Assembly: GCA_963969595.1 (NCBI GenBank)
Contig: OZ018408.1
Location: forward strand, 20,209,823-20,273,822
Length of the DNA stretch: 64,000 nucleotides
Direction: 5' to 3'
From: Neckera pumila
Taxonomy: Eukaryota > Streptophyta > Bryopsida > Hypnales > Neckeraceae
The position numbers were made by a program, and so were the translations under genes. Below the pieces are notes generated by a model, which was not told where the DNA came from, did no database searches, and saw nothing but the letters and a program-made list of their open reading frames with translations. Position 1 is the first letter of the stretch; every line of letters begins with the position of its first letter. Below are positions 22,964-34,177 of the stretch, in pieces.

Positions 22964-23883
22964 CCCCTAAAGGACCATTGTCCCTTCGAGGGACAAATGC
23001 GTTTTCGGGCAGGTACCTACAAGCTGAAATTTTCTTCTGATTTTTGGAAACATTTTTTGGAGGTAGAAAAGCTGATTAGCTTCATGGGAATATAATTTTT
23101 TTCACAATCGGTGCTCGGAAACAAAAGTTATGACCAAATAAGCTCAAAACAAGGAATGGCGGGCATCAAAAAGAATTTGCAAATTTTTTACTTTTTTTTC
23201 TGAGTATTTTTTTTCTCATAGATTATATTTTTGTCTATCTAGAAAACTTTGGTTCATTTCATTTGGATTTTGTATGAGAAAGTTATGGACATTCTTGTTT
23301 TTCGGGCAGTGAGAGCATCTTTTTGAAAAAAATAACTTATAGGATTCATTTCTGAATGAAATTCTTCAAATTTTTCATTTTTTTTTTTGCATGGTTTAGT
23401 TTACTTGCTAGAACAATCTCACCATTGGGATTAGTGCATTTTAATCCCACCTAAAATATATAAATATTTTAGAGTTTCCTTCTATCTCGTACCTACTTCT
23501 ACTTAACAATTTTTTTAATAATGAAAATTAAGTTTTTCTGAACTTTTTTTTTTGGCTAGATTCTCAACTCAATTCTCCGATATAAAAATTAAAAGCTCAA
23601 AACTTTTTAGTGCAAAAAAATAAATTTAAAAATGTTCAAAGTCAAAAAATCTAGTCCCGCAATGTGCTGAAAAACTTGTTTTTTTACTTTAAACATTGAT
23701 ATCTTGCACTCTGTGCCGTCAAAAATTCTGAAAATTTTTCCACACACTCTCATCCTAGTTATGTGTAAGATCCTATGGTTAGATGTGAAAAAAAAAACAT
23801 TTTTCAAATTCTTTTACTTTTTGCTATAGAAATGGCAGTTTTGAGTGTTTTTTGGCAGAAAAAGGGCCTCAGTCCTTTAAGGG
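22964..23883 (-). mobile_element. TTAA element, subfamily B
   Basis: A 920-bp copy in reverse orientation: TTAA 22960-22963, CCCCTAAAGGACCATTGTCC, then a short palindrome GTCCCTTCGAGGGAC, ending GGCCTCAGTCCTTTAAGGG and TTAA 23884-23887. The modules GTTATGACC (near 23126) and AAAGTTATGGAC (near 23279) each precede GGGCAG-type words. The core TGTAAGATCCTATGG is near 23762. Only 67 bp separate its right TTAA from the next element. Confidence 0.9.
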
Positions 23884-23954
23884 TTAATATTCATTGTTCA
23901 ATTTTACATGCCTAATTGCACAAACCTTTGGCAAGGAGTAAGATTTCTTTTTAA

Positions 23955-24381
23955 CCCCTAAGTGGTTCTGGTTGTCTTTCAATGCATATGTACATACGGT
24001 AAGTGCAATATACACAGCCTTGTATGTAAATGGTTTACTATCCATTTAATTTTTATTTGTTTTTTGTTGAATGCGCATTGAAGTCTTCTGTTGAACTACA
24101 CACTTTCTAGCTACATCGGACATGGTACTAATTTTGTAAATATTGTGAAGTTGTATCTTCAGTACACGTATTTCTTTAGAAATATACACTTTTGCATGTT
24201 TGACAACATCCCATTTCAACAATGAGCATTGCAACCTTTTTCTAAAGACATATGAAAATCAATGACTATTGCACCTTTGATTTTGTAGTTTACATATTTG
24301 GCCAATACTTCATGGAAGTTGACAAATACGGGTAATGTATGAATTTAGAGGGCACAATGTGCCTTCGAAACCACTGAGGGG
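23955..24381 (+). mobile_element. TTAA element, 427-bp family C
   Basis: TTAA 23951-23954, CCCCTAAGTGGTTCTGGTTG ... CGAAACCACTGAGGGG... TTAA 24382-24385. The terminal CCCCTAAGTGGTT resembles the 0.9-kb families, but the interior (TTTCAATGCATATGTACATA, GTTGAATGCGCATTG, CATTTCAACAATGAGCATTG) is unrelated. An equally long copy is at 45643-46069. No coding capacity. Confidence 0.85.
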
Positions 24382-24385
24382 TTAA

Positions 24386-25239
24386 GAAGATTAGAGGTTA
24401 AGAAATTTTATTTTTAAGGGTTAATCCATATAGATCTTACATGTTGTGTATGGTGGCTAGATCTTTGCTCTTGATTGGAATTTTAAACATAAAAACAATC
24501 TTTCTTGGATATGACTCCAACTCATGAAAAAAATTTATCAAATCTAGTTTCTACTTCAATTTGAAAAACTGAAAACTTATCAAAATAAGATTAAAATTGC
24601 ACTAATAAAAAATAGAGTTCAACTAATAAAAGTTTTAGATTTTTGAATTTATTTTATATTTTATATTATTTTTCTTCACTTTTCCTTCAAATTCGGCTTG
24701 GTAAATTCAACTTTTCAAAAAAAAATTATTTTTTCCACTTTTGTTAATAACTTTAAGAAGATATATGAATTCATCTTTGAAAAGAAGAATTAATTTTTTA
24801 TTTATTTCATTACTAGTCGCAAAATGGGAGCACGCATAGTGAAGAATTTTGAAGGTCAATGATGTGGTCTTTCTTTTTAGGGTTGATTTCTTCTCTACAA
24901 ACATTTGGTCCTATAAAATTTACCTTGACTATGCGGTGTTAAGTTTCCACATAGATTAAATGACCATTCACATTGAATGTTATTTATAATTCTAACAATC
25001 TATATTGCTAAGATTTACATGGCCTTTTGCGCTTGCAATATTCTTCTCATCTAATGGTCCCGTGTAAATTTTGATGAACAAGGAATTATTGGGCCAACTA
25101 ATGAGTTTTTATGTAGCTTTCCTTTATGCCTTGTTATCACAATGATCAGAAACATTAGAAGGATTATCCATATGTGCTTAGTATATATAAGACTTAAATG
25201 AAACAAGTTTCTCTTACAAGTCCCTTTATTATGTTTACA
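24386..25239. other. Intergenic, nothing recognised
   Basis: AT-rich, no gene or paired repeat noticed. Confidence 0.35.
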
Positions 25240-25242
25240 TTA

Positions 25243-25558
25243 GGAAAAATTTCAGCCCTCCAGGTGGGTTGCTAAGGAATTGATTAACAAGAACCCTTTG
25301 GTGCAATTTCAAAATGAATAAAAAAATATTTTTTCTTAATTTTATTTTTTGAATTACTAGTGCCACATCAGCACCCAATTTTGATTTCCCAAAAAATCAA
25401 AATCTAATGTGGAATTACTAGTGCCACATCAGCACCCAATTTTAAAAATTTTAAAAAATAAAAAAATAAAAAAATAAAAAAAAATTATTTTGATTTTTTT
25501 CCATAATTATACCAGGCGGGTGTAGAACTCACGGCCTTCTGGAGGGCTGAAATTTTTC
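25243..25558. mobile_element. MITE, TTA flanks, internal tandem duplication
   Basis: A 316-bp element with inverted ends GGAAAAATTTCAGCCCTCC / GGAGGGCTGAAATTTTTC, flanked by TTA (25240-25242, 25559-25561), suggesting a PIF/Harbinger-derived MITE. The interior carries two tandem copies of a unit containing ATTACTAGTGCCACATCAGC and an A-rich tract of AAAAAAT repeats (25450-25490). Confidence 0.75.
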
Positions 25559-25721
25559 TTAATGAAAGTCAAGTAGATATTTAAAAAAAGGTCTACAAGG
25601 AGGAGAAAGAAAAATTGTACATTCTATCATTGTTTGTTGAAAAGACCATTTTATATTCAAAAGCTCACCATTTTATCTAGATGAACCCCACTTTCTTTCA
25701 AAAGACTTGTCATTTCTTTAA

Positions 25722-26641
25722 TCCCTAAATAACCATTGTCCCTTCGGGGGACAAATGGGATTTTGGAGAGGTACCTATGGGCTGAATTTTAGTCCTGATT
25801 TTATTGAATTCTTTTTTAAGATAGAAAAATTGATTAGCTTTGTAAGAATATAATTTTCTTTTCAATCAGAGCCTGGGAACAAAATTAATGCCCAAATAAG
25901 CTGAAACAAGGGAAAAGGGCAACCAAAAAAAATCCAAAAATTCAAATTTTTTTATTGGAATTTTTTTTCTCATAGATTATATTTTTGTTTACATGTAAAG
26001 ATTTGATTCATTCCATTTGGATTTGTTAAAAGAAAGTTAAGGAGAATCTTGTTTTTTGGGCAATTAGAGCATCTTCTTGAAAAAATAACTTGTAGGCTTC
26101 ACTTTTGAATGCAACTCTTACACTTTTCCAAGAAAAAAGTTCCACATGGTTTAGTTTGTTTTCTAAAACAATCTCACCATTGGAATTAGTGCATTTTAAT
26201 TTCATCTTAGAGATATGAATAATTTAGATTTTCCTTCTATCTCGTATCTACTTCTACTTAACAATTTTTCAAAGAATGAAAATTAAGTTCTTTTGAATTT
26301 ATTGATTTCCCCTAGACTCTCAATTCAATTCTCCACTACAAAGATTAAAGCTCAAAACTTTGTAGTGCAAAAAATTAAAGTTAAGAAGGTTAAAAGTCAA
26401 ATAATCTAGTCTCACAATGTGCTGAGAAACTTTTTTTTTTCCACTTTAAATACAGATACCTTGCAATCTATGTGGTCAAAAACTTTGAAATTTTTTCTAC
26501 ACATTTTATACTAATTAGGTGTAAGATTATATGGTTAGATGTGCAAAAAATCAAATTTTCAATTTTTTTTTTTAATCTTTGCTATAAAAATGACAATTTT
26601 GAGTGTTTCTTAGAAGAAAAAAGGCCCTAGTCCTTTAGGGA
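25722..26641 (-). mobile_element. TTAA element, subfamily B
   Basis: A 920-bp copy in reverse orientation: TTAA 25718-25721, TCCCTAAATAACCATTGTCC, palindrome TCCCTTCGGGGGA, ending GGCCCTAGTCCTTTAGGGA and TTAA 26642-26645. The outermost base of both ends is changed in a matching way (T...A instead of C...G). Aligns throughout with 22964-23883. Confidence 0.9.
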
Positions 26642-26645
26642 TTAA

Positions 26646-27385
26646 CACATTGGAAATATGGTCACAAACAACAAAAAGACAATGTTCTTGCAGAAAATAA
26701 AGAATGGGCTAATTATGTGGTTGACCTATAAACATATAGATATATGAAGCATGTGGAAATCCTTCAAGTGTTAAGTGAAAGTATGATATATAAAACTTTG
26801 TAGGCGGGGTCAACTTGAGACACAAAATTGTCCGACCAACTTCTAGTGTGTTTCACTATATGGTATAAAAAATATGGTATTTATTTTCATTAGTCATATA
26901 CATTATTATGTATGGTTTTAAGTGACACATATATTTCTCTATGGCATTCTTGAAAAAAAATTGAAAAATAGATTCAAACTAATTAAGAAAAGAAGTTAAA
27001 AACTTGAAACAAGTTGCATGACAGAGCAAAGCATATGAGTGACTTTTCACCAAGACAAGAAGAAACTATGAGTGTTTTGGCAACCTCGCACCTTAGAATT
27101 AGGATGATTGAGAGTAGGGACCTCTAGGACACCTCCATGTACTATACTATACTTTGTAATCTATATATGTGCATCGTAATTTTTTAATTTAGCGTGTATT
27201 TAGCTCTTATTTTTTGCAATAAATATACCCCTGTTTTAAACCCTAAACCCTATTTTTTTTTCTCTACTTCTACTTTACACCATTTTCTATGCCCTATGGT
27301 AGTAAAAATTGAAATTTCAGGCATTTAAACATGTCCCTGTAGTAACTCAAAAATTTATACATAGTTTTAGAATTGATTATTATAA
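26646..27385. other. Intergenic, nothing recognised
   Basis: No gene recognised. An AAACCCTAAACCCTA tract near 27238 is a short telomere-like stretch. Confidence 0.35.
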
Positions 27386-28311
27386 ACCCTAAAGGTCAGA
27401 GACTATGTTTTCACCAAAAACACTTCAAAACTGCCATTTCTAGTACAAGTATCAAATTTTAGAAAAAAAACATTTTTGGACACATATAACTATAGGATCT
27501 TGTAGTAAATTTGTTTGAGAATATGGAGAAAAAATTTCAGAATTTTCCACCTTGTAGATTGCAAACTATTAGCATTTGAATTGACAAAACCCCTTTTTTT
27601 GGCCTTGCAAAAAATCGGGCAGCTACACTTCACAAGGTCACATTTAAATCAAAAAAATGTCTAAAATGGTGGTTACTCCTTGGATTCATTCTTCAAAGAA
27701 AGTTGGCTACATGCTTGAAAAATTTCAAATCTTTTGGAATTATACAACATATAGGAAAAAAATAGGTTGTAGAAAGAAGTAGATAATGATCCAAAACACT
27801 AAATTGTTAAGAAACTAATTATGGAATTTGAAAAATGTCAATCCCAACGGTTATAATGTTGCAATAAACAATATACATCTTATGATTTTTTTTTTTTCAA
27901 TTTTTTTTTCAAATTGAGTTAAATAAAAGACTTCAAAGTTTATTTTAGAATAGGGAATCCATAACTGCCCGCAAACTAGAATATCTCATAATTTTTGTCT
28001 CATAAATCAAAATGGAATAATTTGAAGATTTACACATATATTTAAATCTAAAGAACCAAATTCAGTTTTTAATTTTTTTAAGAAGTGATTTTTAGAATTT
28101 TTTGAGCTGCCCACCGACCATTGAAAATGACATATCATCCAATAACTTTTTAACCATGTAGTTAAAAGTTTTGAAAGTTGTTGGGCCTTAAAGCTACTCC
28201 TCAGGCACACGTTTTGTGAAATTTTCAAAGAATAAAAATAAAATTTCCATTCGTAGTGAGCTACCCAAAATTGCTATGTTGCCAAAAAAACACCATTTGG
28301 TCCTTTAGGGG
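27386..28311 (+). mobile_element. TTAA element, subfamily A2
   Basis: About 926 bp. Left end ACCCTAAAGGTCAGAGACTATG preceded by a decayed TATAA. Right end CACCATTTGGTCCTTTAGGGG followed by ATAA, so both flanks have drifted from TTAA. The right quarter (TTGTTGGGCCTTAAAGCTAC, GCTACCCAAAATTGCTATG) defines the A2 variant, shared with 29114-30033 and 15430-15641. The left three quarters match subfamily A. Confidence 0.8.
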
Positions 28312-28313
28312 AT

Positions 28314-29109
28314 AACACATACTGTCTAACTATTATTGGAGATAACCTACACAGACAATACATATATAGACATTTGATATATCAAACAATTCATATAAAT
28401 GAATCATACATGTTTAATAGGAGAAAAATAAAAAAAACCACAAAAAACCACAAGCAGTCTTATACTGGCTAAATCTAGCTAACTTATACAACGCAACCTT
28501 GAAAATTGCCCGCCACAAATTTGAGTTGGAGTGAACGAACAAATAACAATCCAAAATGAGACATTGTTCATTAATTTGTCTATTTGCACATGGAAAATGA
28601 AAGCTCTTCATGTAGGTTCTTCCCTTTCTATTGAGACTATCCCTTGTATAGATAAACGAATTATGTACCATGGATCATTATTATGTATTGTATAGTAGTT
28701 GTAATACAATATGCTTTTAAAAAGTGATGCTATAACAACTTGAATATTTTTAAATTATTAGCTTCAATATTTAAAATGTTTCATATTGTTTCTAAAGTAA
28801 CTGCTAGTACCTAAAAAGACGCCTCGAAGCAATGAACACTTCTAAAGCACCACAATTTGTTATTTTAAAATGTTGCTCTACTAGACTAAGCAAACAAGAC
28901 TATGAACTAACTAATATCACAACCAATGCATTAGCCAATTGAATTTATAAGATTACATCACATATTCTAAGAGATCAATTCAAAATTGGTGTAAATAGAC
29001 ACATACGGGTCATGGGAAAATTGCCTTAGGCCTTCAATATATTAAGGAACTAACCTAAGTTGGAGCAATACATTGAATTTACAACCATGACGGCAGTGAC
29101 CCCCTTACG
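28314..29109. other. Intergenic, nothing recognised
   Basis: No gene, RNA or paired repeat noticed. Confidence 0.35.
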
Positions 29110-29113
29110 TTAA

Positions 29114-30033
29114 CCCCTAAAAGCCCAAACACCATTTTTTAGCAACATAGCGATTTTGGGCAAACTATGAATGGAGTTTTGTTTTTTCTTTGAAATTTTC
29201 ACAAAATATTTTCCCAAGGAGTAGCTTTATGGCCCAACAATTTTCATAACTTTTGACTACGTGGTTAAAAAGTTATTGTATGATATGTGATTTTCAATGC
29301 TCGGCAGGTAGCTCAAAAATTTCTTAAAAAATCACTTTTAAAAAAAATAAAAATTTGAAATTGGTTCTTTAGATTTATATGTACATGAAAAGCTTTGAAT
29401 CATTCCATTTTGATTTATGAGATGAAAATTATGAAGTGTTCTAGTTTGCGAACAGTTATGGATTTCCTACTCTAAAATAAACTTTGAAATCCTTTATTTA
29501 ACTTGATTTTCAATATTTTTGAAAAAAAAAAAGTATTGGGTGTAGATTTTTTGTTACAACATTGTAACCATTGGGATTGGCATTTTTCAATTCCATAATT
29601 AAATTATTAACAATTTTGTATTTTGAATCATTCTCTACTTCTTTCTACTTACTATTTTTTTCCTAAGTATATGTTGTACAATTTCAAATGATCTGAAATT
29701 CTTCAAGAATATAGCCAACTTGATTTCAAAAATGAATCCAAAGAGTAACCACCATTTTGGACATTTTTTCAAAAGAATGTGATCTTGTGAAGTGCAGCTG
29801 CCCAGTTTTTGCAAGGACAAAAAAAGGATTTTTCTTAATTCAAACACTAATATCTTGCAATCTGCACAGTGGAAAATTCTGAAATTTTTTCCACATCTTT
29901 TCAAACCAGTGCACTACAAGATCTTACGGTTATATATGTCCAAAAATGTTGTTTTTCTAAAATTTGGTACTTGTATTAGAAATGGCAGTTTTGTAGCGTT
30001 TTTGGTGAAAACATAGTCAAATACGTTTAGGGG
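29114..30033 (-). mobile_element. TTAA element, subfamily A2
   Basis: A 920-bp copy in reverse orientation: TTAA 29110-29113, CCCCTAAAAGCCCAAACACC ... ACATAGTCAAATACGTTTAGGGG, TTAA 30034-30037. GCCCAACAATTTTCATAACTT (near 29231) and GCGAACAGTTATGG (near 29449) show the inverted modules. Core GTGCACTACAAGATCTTACGG near 29909. No coding capacity. Confidence 0.9.
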
Positions 30034-30109
30034 TTAAATCAACTGATTTGTCTTCATTCTTGCTTTCTTACTAGTTAATTTAGGTTTCTATAAAGCTAGA
30101 TTGAAAAAC

Positions 30110-30480
30110 TACCACCTTCCAAAATTTTAGCTCTTGGTCCTTTGTAGTTCTTTTGATTTTGTCTTTCAAAGTTGGTGGTCTTGAAATCTAATTGATAGTT
30201 GACCACCTTGCACTAAAACAATCGGTCCATCTTAGTTCTTGCTTCTTTATTACTTGAGTGTACGCTTTTGAAATTATGGATCAAAGATATACCACCTCTT
30301 AAAATTTCAACTTTTGGACCTTCACGATTCTTTTGATCCTCTCCTTCAAAGTTGATGGTCTCAAAATCAAGTTGACAATTGGGCCCTTCACACTAAATGA
30401 CTACTCCATTTTTGTCCTATTCCATTGAGTCTTACAAAAAGACCTACAACTTCTCAAATTTTGAAAATGTAAACATCTTT
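30110..30480 (+). repeat. Tandem duplication, two units of about 182 bp
   Basis: Unit 1 begins ACCACCTTCCAAAATTTTAG (30110) and unit 2 ACCACCTCTTAAAATTTCAAC (30292). Both continue with TTTTGATT/CCT, CTTTCAAAGTTGATGGTCT and AGTTGACAATTG-type blocks, then CACTAAA and TCCAT...TTAGT/TTTTGT. Diverged, non-coding. Confidence 0.65.
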
Positions 30481-32116
30481 CCACTTAAAATTTTTTATAA
30501 GAAAAATCAATCTAAAACTAAGCAGCTATAGAAAAGAAATGCCAGCTAACAACCAAGCTAAATACACAACCTAATAAGCTTGAATGAATCACTTGGAGTT
30601 CCTTCTATAGATTTCATCCACCTCAATGACTAATCTTCATCCTTGTGCTAATTTAGTGTGTTTAATCCTGTATTACTGCGTTTTTTGCTACATGGAGTGA
30701 TTCTGACTATCCTAGTATGTGGTAACCTACTTGACAACTTGTTTCTAAAGGTGTTTGCAAGAAACATTTGTTCTATTTTTTGTTCTATTGGCTTTTGATG
30801 GGTAGTTTCTCGGTTATAATTTTTGCGGCATATATTTGTACAAGGCGTGCTAGTTCATAACCATATCATATGATAGTGTCAAAATTTATTTAACATTTGC
30901 TTTCAAAAAATAAAATTAAAAGTGTCTTCTCTATTAGTATGGATAGATTTGAAGAAATTTTTGTAAAAGAAGAGCCCTTCCTTATTCAAGGAACATGTAA
31001 AATAGCATAAGTTGTCCAAAAAATGTTAAGAGACTACCAAATGGCCTCAAGAGTCCTTTCTTTTGTATTTTGAAACAAAAGGACGCTAAATCCAACAAGA
31101 AAAAAATACTTTGTGCTAAAACAGAGGAACCACACCTTGAAAAATTAAAAATCTTTTAATAAAGAAAAAAATTGGCATGCATATTGAAGTTATTGACTTT
31201 ATTACCTTAAATGACCATAAAAATTGGCATAAATTAACATTGAAAGCACTTAATTCTATTTCCAAGGTAATCATTCTAAAAATATTATGTTCTTGGATAA
31301 ATATGTGCATTCTTTGTTTTTGTAGTTTTTTTTTGAAAGCCATTCTTCTCAACAAGGCCTTGAGCACCATGCTCTAGAACTATTTTTTATTGCCCAAAGA
31401 TTGCCCATTTTACTAGTGCTTCTTTAATGGGTAAAGTAATTTTTGTCAAAAAATGCTAATATAATCTTGTCGTTGATTTAGGGTGACATAGACCTGTAAA
31501 AATGTGAAGTAGAAATTCAATTTTTGCACTTTCTTGCCCAAATTAACCATTTCCTACAATCTCTGAATATGATCAAGAGCATCACCTTTCTACTCTCCAA
31601 ATGAACTTAGATGGCACAAGAGTGAGGAAGGTTGTGAATCAGCTTCCACTGTGGCCACGACAAGGACACTTTTTCAATTGGCCTCCCTTCAGCAAAAAAA
31701 ACCTATGTCTAATCAAATTCTTCCACACACTTTTTGGTCATGGTTGTGATTGGATTTAGAAATTTCAAGAGGAAAAATAGAAAATGGAATAGAACTTGAC
31801 TTCAACAAGGATTTTTGGCTTTTCACTGAGCTGGTTGAATAGGAAATGATAGGGGATGGTGTTGCCTCATTGAAAATCACCTAAGTTTGAGCCATCATAT
31901 GGCTTTTGGTGTGCGTCAACCAACAATGCTTTAAGAGCATCGCAACTACAGATGGAAACATAAACAAAAAAACGTGAATATTGCAAGAAGGCGACACTTT
32001 TGAGCTCTACCGCATCAATACAAAGGACTTTCAGACTATTTTCCAGGGCAATGCTACAAGGCTCCATCCACATCATTTACAAGGTCTTTTCCATACACGC
32101 AAACCTGACTTCACTA
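30481..32116. other. Intergenic, nothing recognised
   Basis: AT-rich; short open frames without recognisable domains. No paired repeats noticed. Confidence 0.35.
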
Positions 32117-32118
32117 TA

Positions 32119-32304
32119 TAGTAGAACTCCTCTAAATGCACTCCTTATAATTGCAAAAAACTCTCTAACTATCCGATCCCAACGGTCCCAGTTTGAGACG
32201 ATACTACACTAAAACTCTTTCTAAATGCACCCCTTAAAATTAAAAAACCTTTCTAAATGAATGTTGTCAAATGGCCCCGGACCTATGCATTTAGAGTTCT
32301 ACTG
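32119..32304. mobile_element. Emigrant/pogo-like MITE
   Basis: A 186-bp element with inverted ends TAGTAGAACTCCTCTAAATG / TGCATTTAGAGTTCTACTG and TA at both flanks (32117-32118, 32305-32306). A CAGTAGAAC(T)CTCTA-type terminus plus TA duplication resembles plant Emigrant/pogo-derived MITEs. Internally, TCTAAATGCAC/CC...TTAAAAT words repeat. Confidence 0.65.
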
Positions 32305-32410
32305 TATGAAAACCATTTTGCATTCCTTTCTCCGTTGATGCAGTGGCAATGCTCTAAATGAATGTCGTCTTTGATCAAGCTCTCGTCTCAAATCTCCACT
32401 CCCGAGCACT

Positions 32411-32440
32411 ACCTTCCCTTCCCTTCCCTTCCCTTCCTTG
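32411..32440. repeat. CCCTT pentanucleotide repeat
   Basis: Short tandem run of TTCCC units. Confidence 0.8.
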
Positions 32441-32749
32441 TTGTTGAATGAATGGATGGTGGTCCCCACTTCTCAGGAAGGTGGCTGAGTGGCTTGACAC
32501 TACTGTTATATATTAAGTTGTTATTATTATTATTATGAGCGTGAGTCTCCCTCCTGCTGCCAAGAGTGGAGGTGTAAGTTCCCCTTCGTTTGTTTTTTGA
32601 AACACATGGACAACTTCCATTGATAAGTAAGTCCCCTTTCATTGCATGAACTGAATGTGGCCTGGGAGTCTGGGACCTCCCTCCCAGCCTTAAGCTAAGC
32701 TTAGCTCGGATTTGATTTGATACAGACGGACCCATGTCTCCCTAATCTG

Positions 32750-32912
32750 GCAGGCAGGCAGGCAGGCTGGCTGGCTGGCTGTAACGTAGCCAAGGCTCCA
32801 GGGTAGGGTAGGGTAGGGTAGGGTAGGGTAGGGTAGGGTAGGGCAGGGCAGGGCAGCATGAACCCCACTGGGACTGGGAGTGGGGAGTGGGGAGTGGGGA
32901 GTGGGGACTTCA
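32750..32912. repeat. Cluster of G-rich microsatellites
   Basis: Four adjacent tracts: CAGG units turning into CTGG units (32750-32780), eight GGGTA units (32801-32840) followed by three GGGCA units (to about 32855), then about four GGGGAGT units (about 32875-32908). The G-runs are on the plus strand throughout and could fold into G-quadruplexes. Confidence 0.9.
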
Positions 32913-33250
32913 GTTGTTAAGTTTCACTTATGAAGAGAAGTTAGGTGTGAGTGCATTTGCAAATCAGTCATGGATCGCTTTATTGATCCACCTCGAGTAG
33001 CCTAGGACTGTCTAGGACTGGGCTCCACTTTCTTTTCGCTATTTTATTCGTCGCAAGTGGCTCGACTTTTCACTGAAAGGACTGCTGCAAGCCTGGAACA
33101 AGCCTGCCACCCTTTTCTGCAGGCAGGCAGGTGGAGCCCGCCCAGGACAAGGCTGGCCCAGCGACCCAAGTTCACACTTGCAGGGGGGCCCTTCTTCGAC
33201 CACGGCAGGGGACAGGACCGACCGCATTGGGGTCGTCGACCTCAACTACT
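32913..33250. other. GC-richer stretch, no gene recognised
   Basis: Higher GC than the surroundings with overlapping open frames on both strands (plus 33057-33512, minus 33039-33245). None shows a recognisable domain, and the plus one runs into the MITE at 33254. It may be gene debris. Confidence 0.3.
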
Positions 33251-33253
33251 GGA

Positions 33254-33551
33254 CACAAAATATAGGGAAATTAGGTTGCCCCATTCTAATTTCTCAACAT
33301 TCAACCATACTAATATCTCAGCATTCAACCATACTAATATCTCAACATTCAACCAACTACAGAGATATGTACAGTCATTGCAAAAGGAGGCCGTAATGAA
33401 GGAACTATGTGTGTGTGTGTGTGTGTGTTGTATGAGTTGGTGCATTGTTCATGGCTCGGGTGTAGAGAATTGTATACACCTCCATGTGGACAAGCAATGG
33501 CTCGTGAGCTAACTTCTGTCAGTGAAGGCAACCCAATTTCACTACTTTGCG
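33254..33551 (+). mobile_element. MITE family D, copy 1
   Basis: Inverted ends CACAAAATATAGGGAAATTA / TTTCACTACTTTGCG, continuing AGGTTGCC / GGCAACCCAA. The interior holds three tandem 24-bp units (CTAATATCTCAACATTCAAC type, 33286-33355) and a TG microsatellite (33407-33428). About 300 bp, non-coding. Two more copies are at 33564-33826 and 56529-60298 (the latter split by a PIF/Harbinger insertion). Confidence 0.8.
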
Positions 33552-33563
33552 TACATTCATTAC

Positions 33564-33826
33564 TCTAAATAGTGAAACTAGATTGCCCCACACTAATTTC
33601 TTGAAATATAACACTATATGAATATGTATAATATATATTCAAAAAGAATGTAGTAATATAGGAACCATGTGTGTTGCATGGGTTGGTGCACTGGTTCATG
33701 ACTTGGGTTTAGAAATGGCTTGTACCTTCATCTAGACAAGTAGTGAGTTATGAGGTAACTTCTCTGATGAAGGCAATCTAATTGTCAAGGCAACCCAATT
33801 TCTCTACTTAGTGTAGTTTATTGGGC
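33564..33826 (+). mobile_element. MITE family D, copy 2
   Basis: Starts AAATAGTGAAACTAGATTGCC and ends GGCAACCCAATTTCTCTAC. The interior (CACTAATTTCTTGAAATATA, TGTGTTGCATGGGTTGGTGC) aligns with copies 1 and 3. It lies in the same orientation only about a dozen bases after copy 1. Confidence 0.75.
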
Positions 33827-34177
33827 ACCTATCTATTATATTAAGTACGCAGTGGCACGACTCATGTTACAAAATTCATCACATTCTCATCCTATAGAAA
33901 TACCATCCAATTATTTTGTCCAACATTCATGATGAAAACCTAGAAGTCACAATAAATTGATGGAGTTGTAGAACAAGAGTATACTATGAGGGAGTGATTA
34001 TAGGCACGTCCTTTGAACAAGCCTAAGTGGAGTAGTGACAAGTGTCGAGCTAGTATACTAAATCTGTTAATGCGTTGATTGTTGTATGGGTTGTAAGTGC
34101 ATCTTCAACAATCTACTGTTTTAAGGCTAGTGAATTGATGCTACAAAGGGCCTAGGATTTAGAAGGGACAAAGTTAA

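Noticed and set aside
33057..33512. 151-codon plus-strand open frame
   Set aside because: It runs through a MITE terminus, its 24-bp tandem units and a TG microsatellite; not plausible as a gene.
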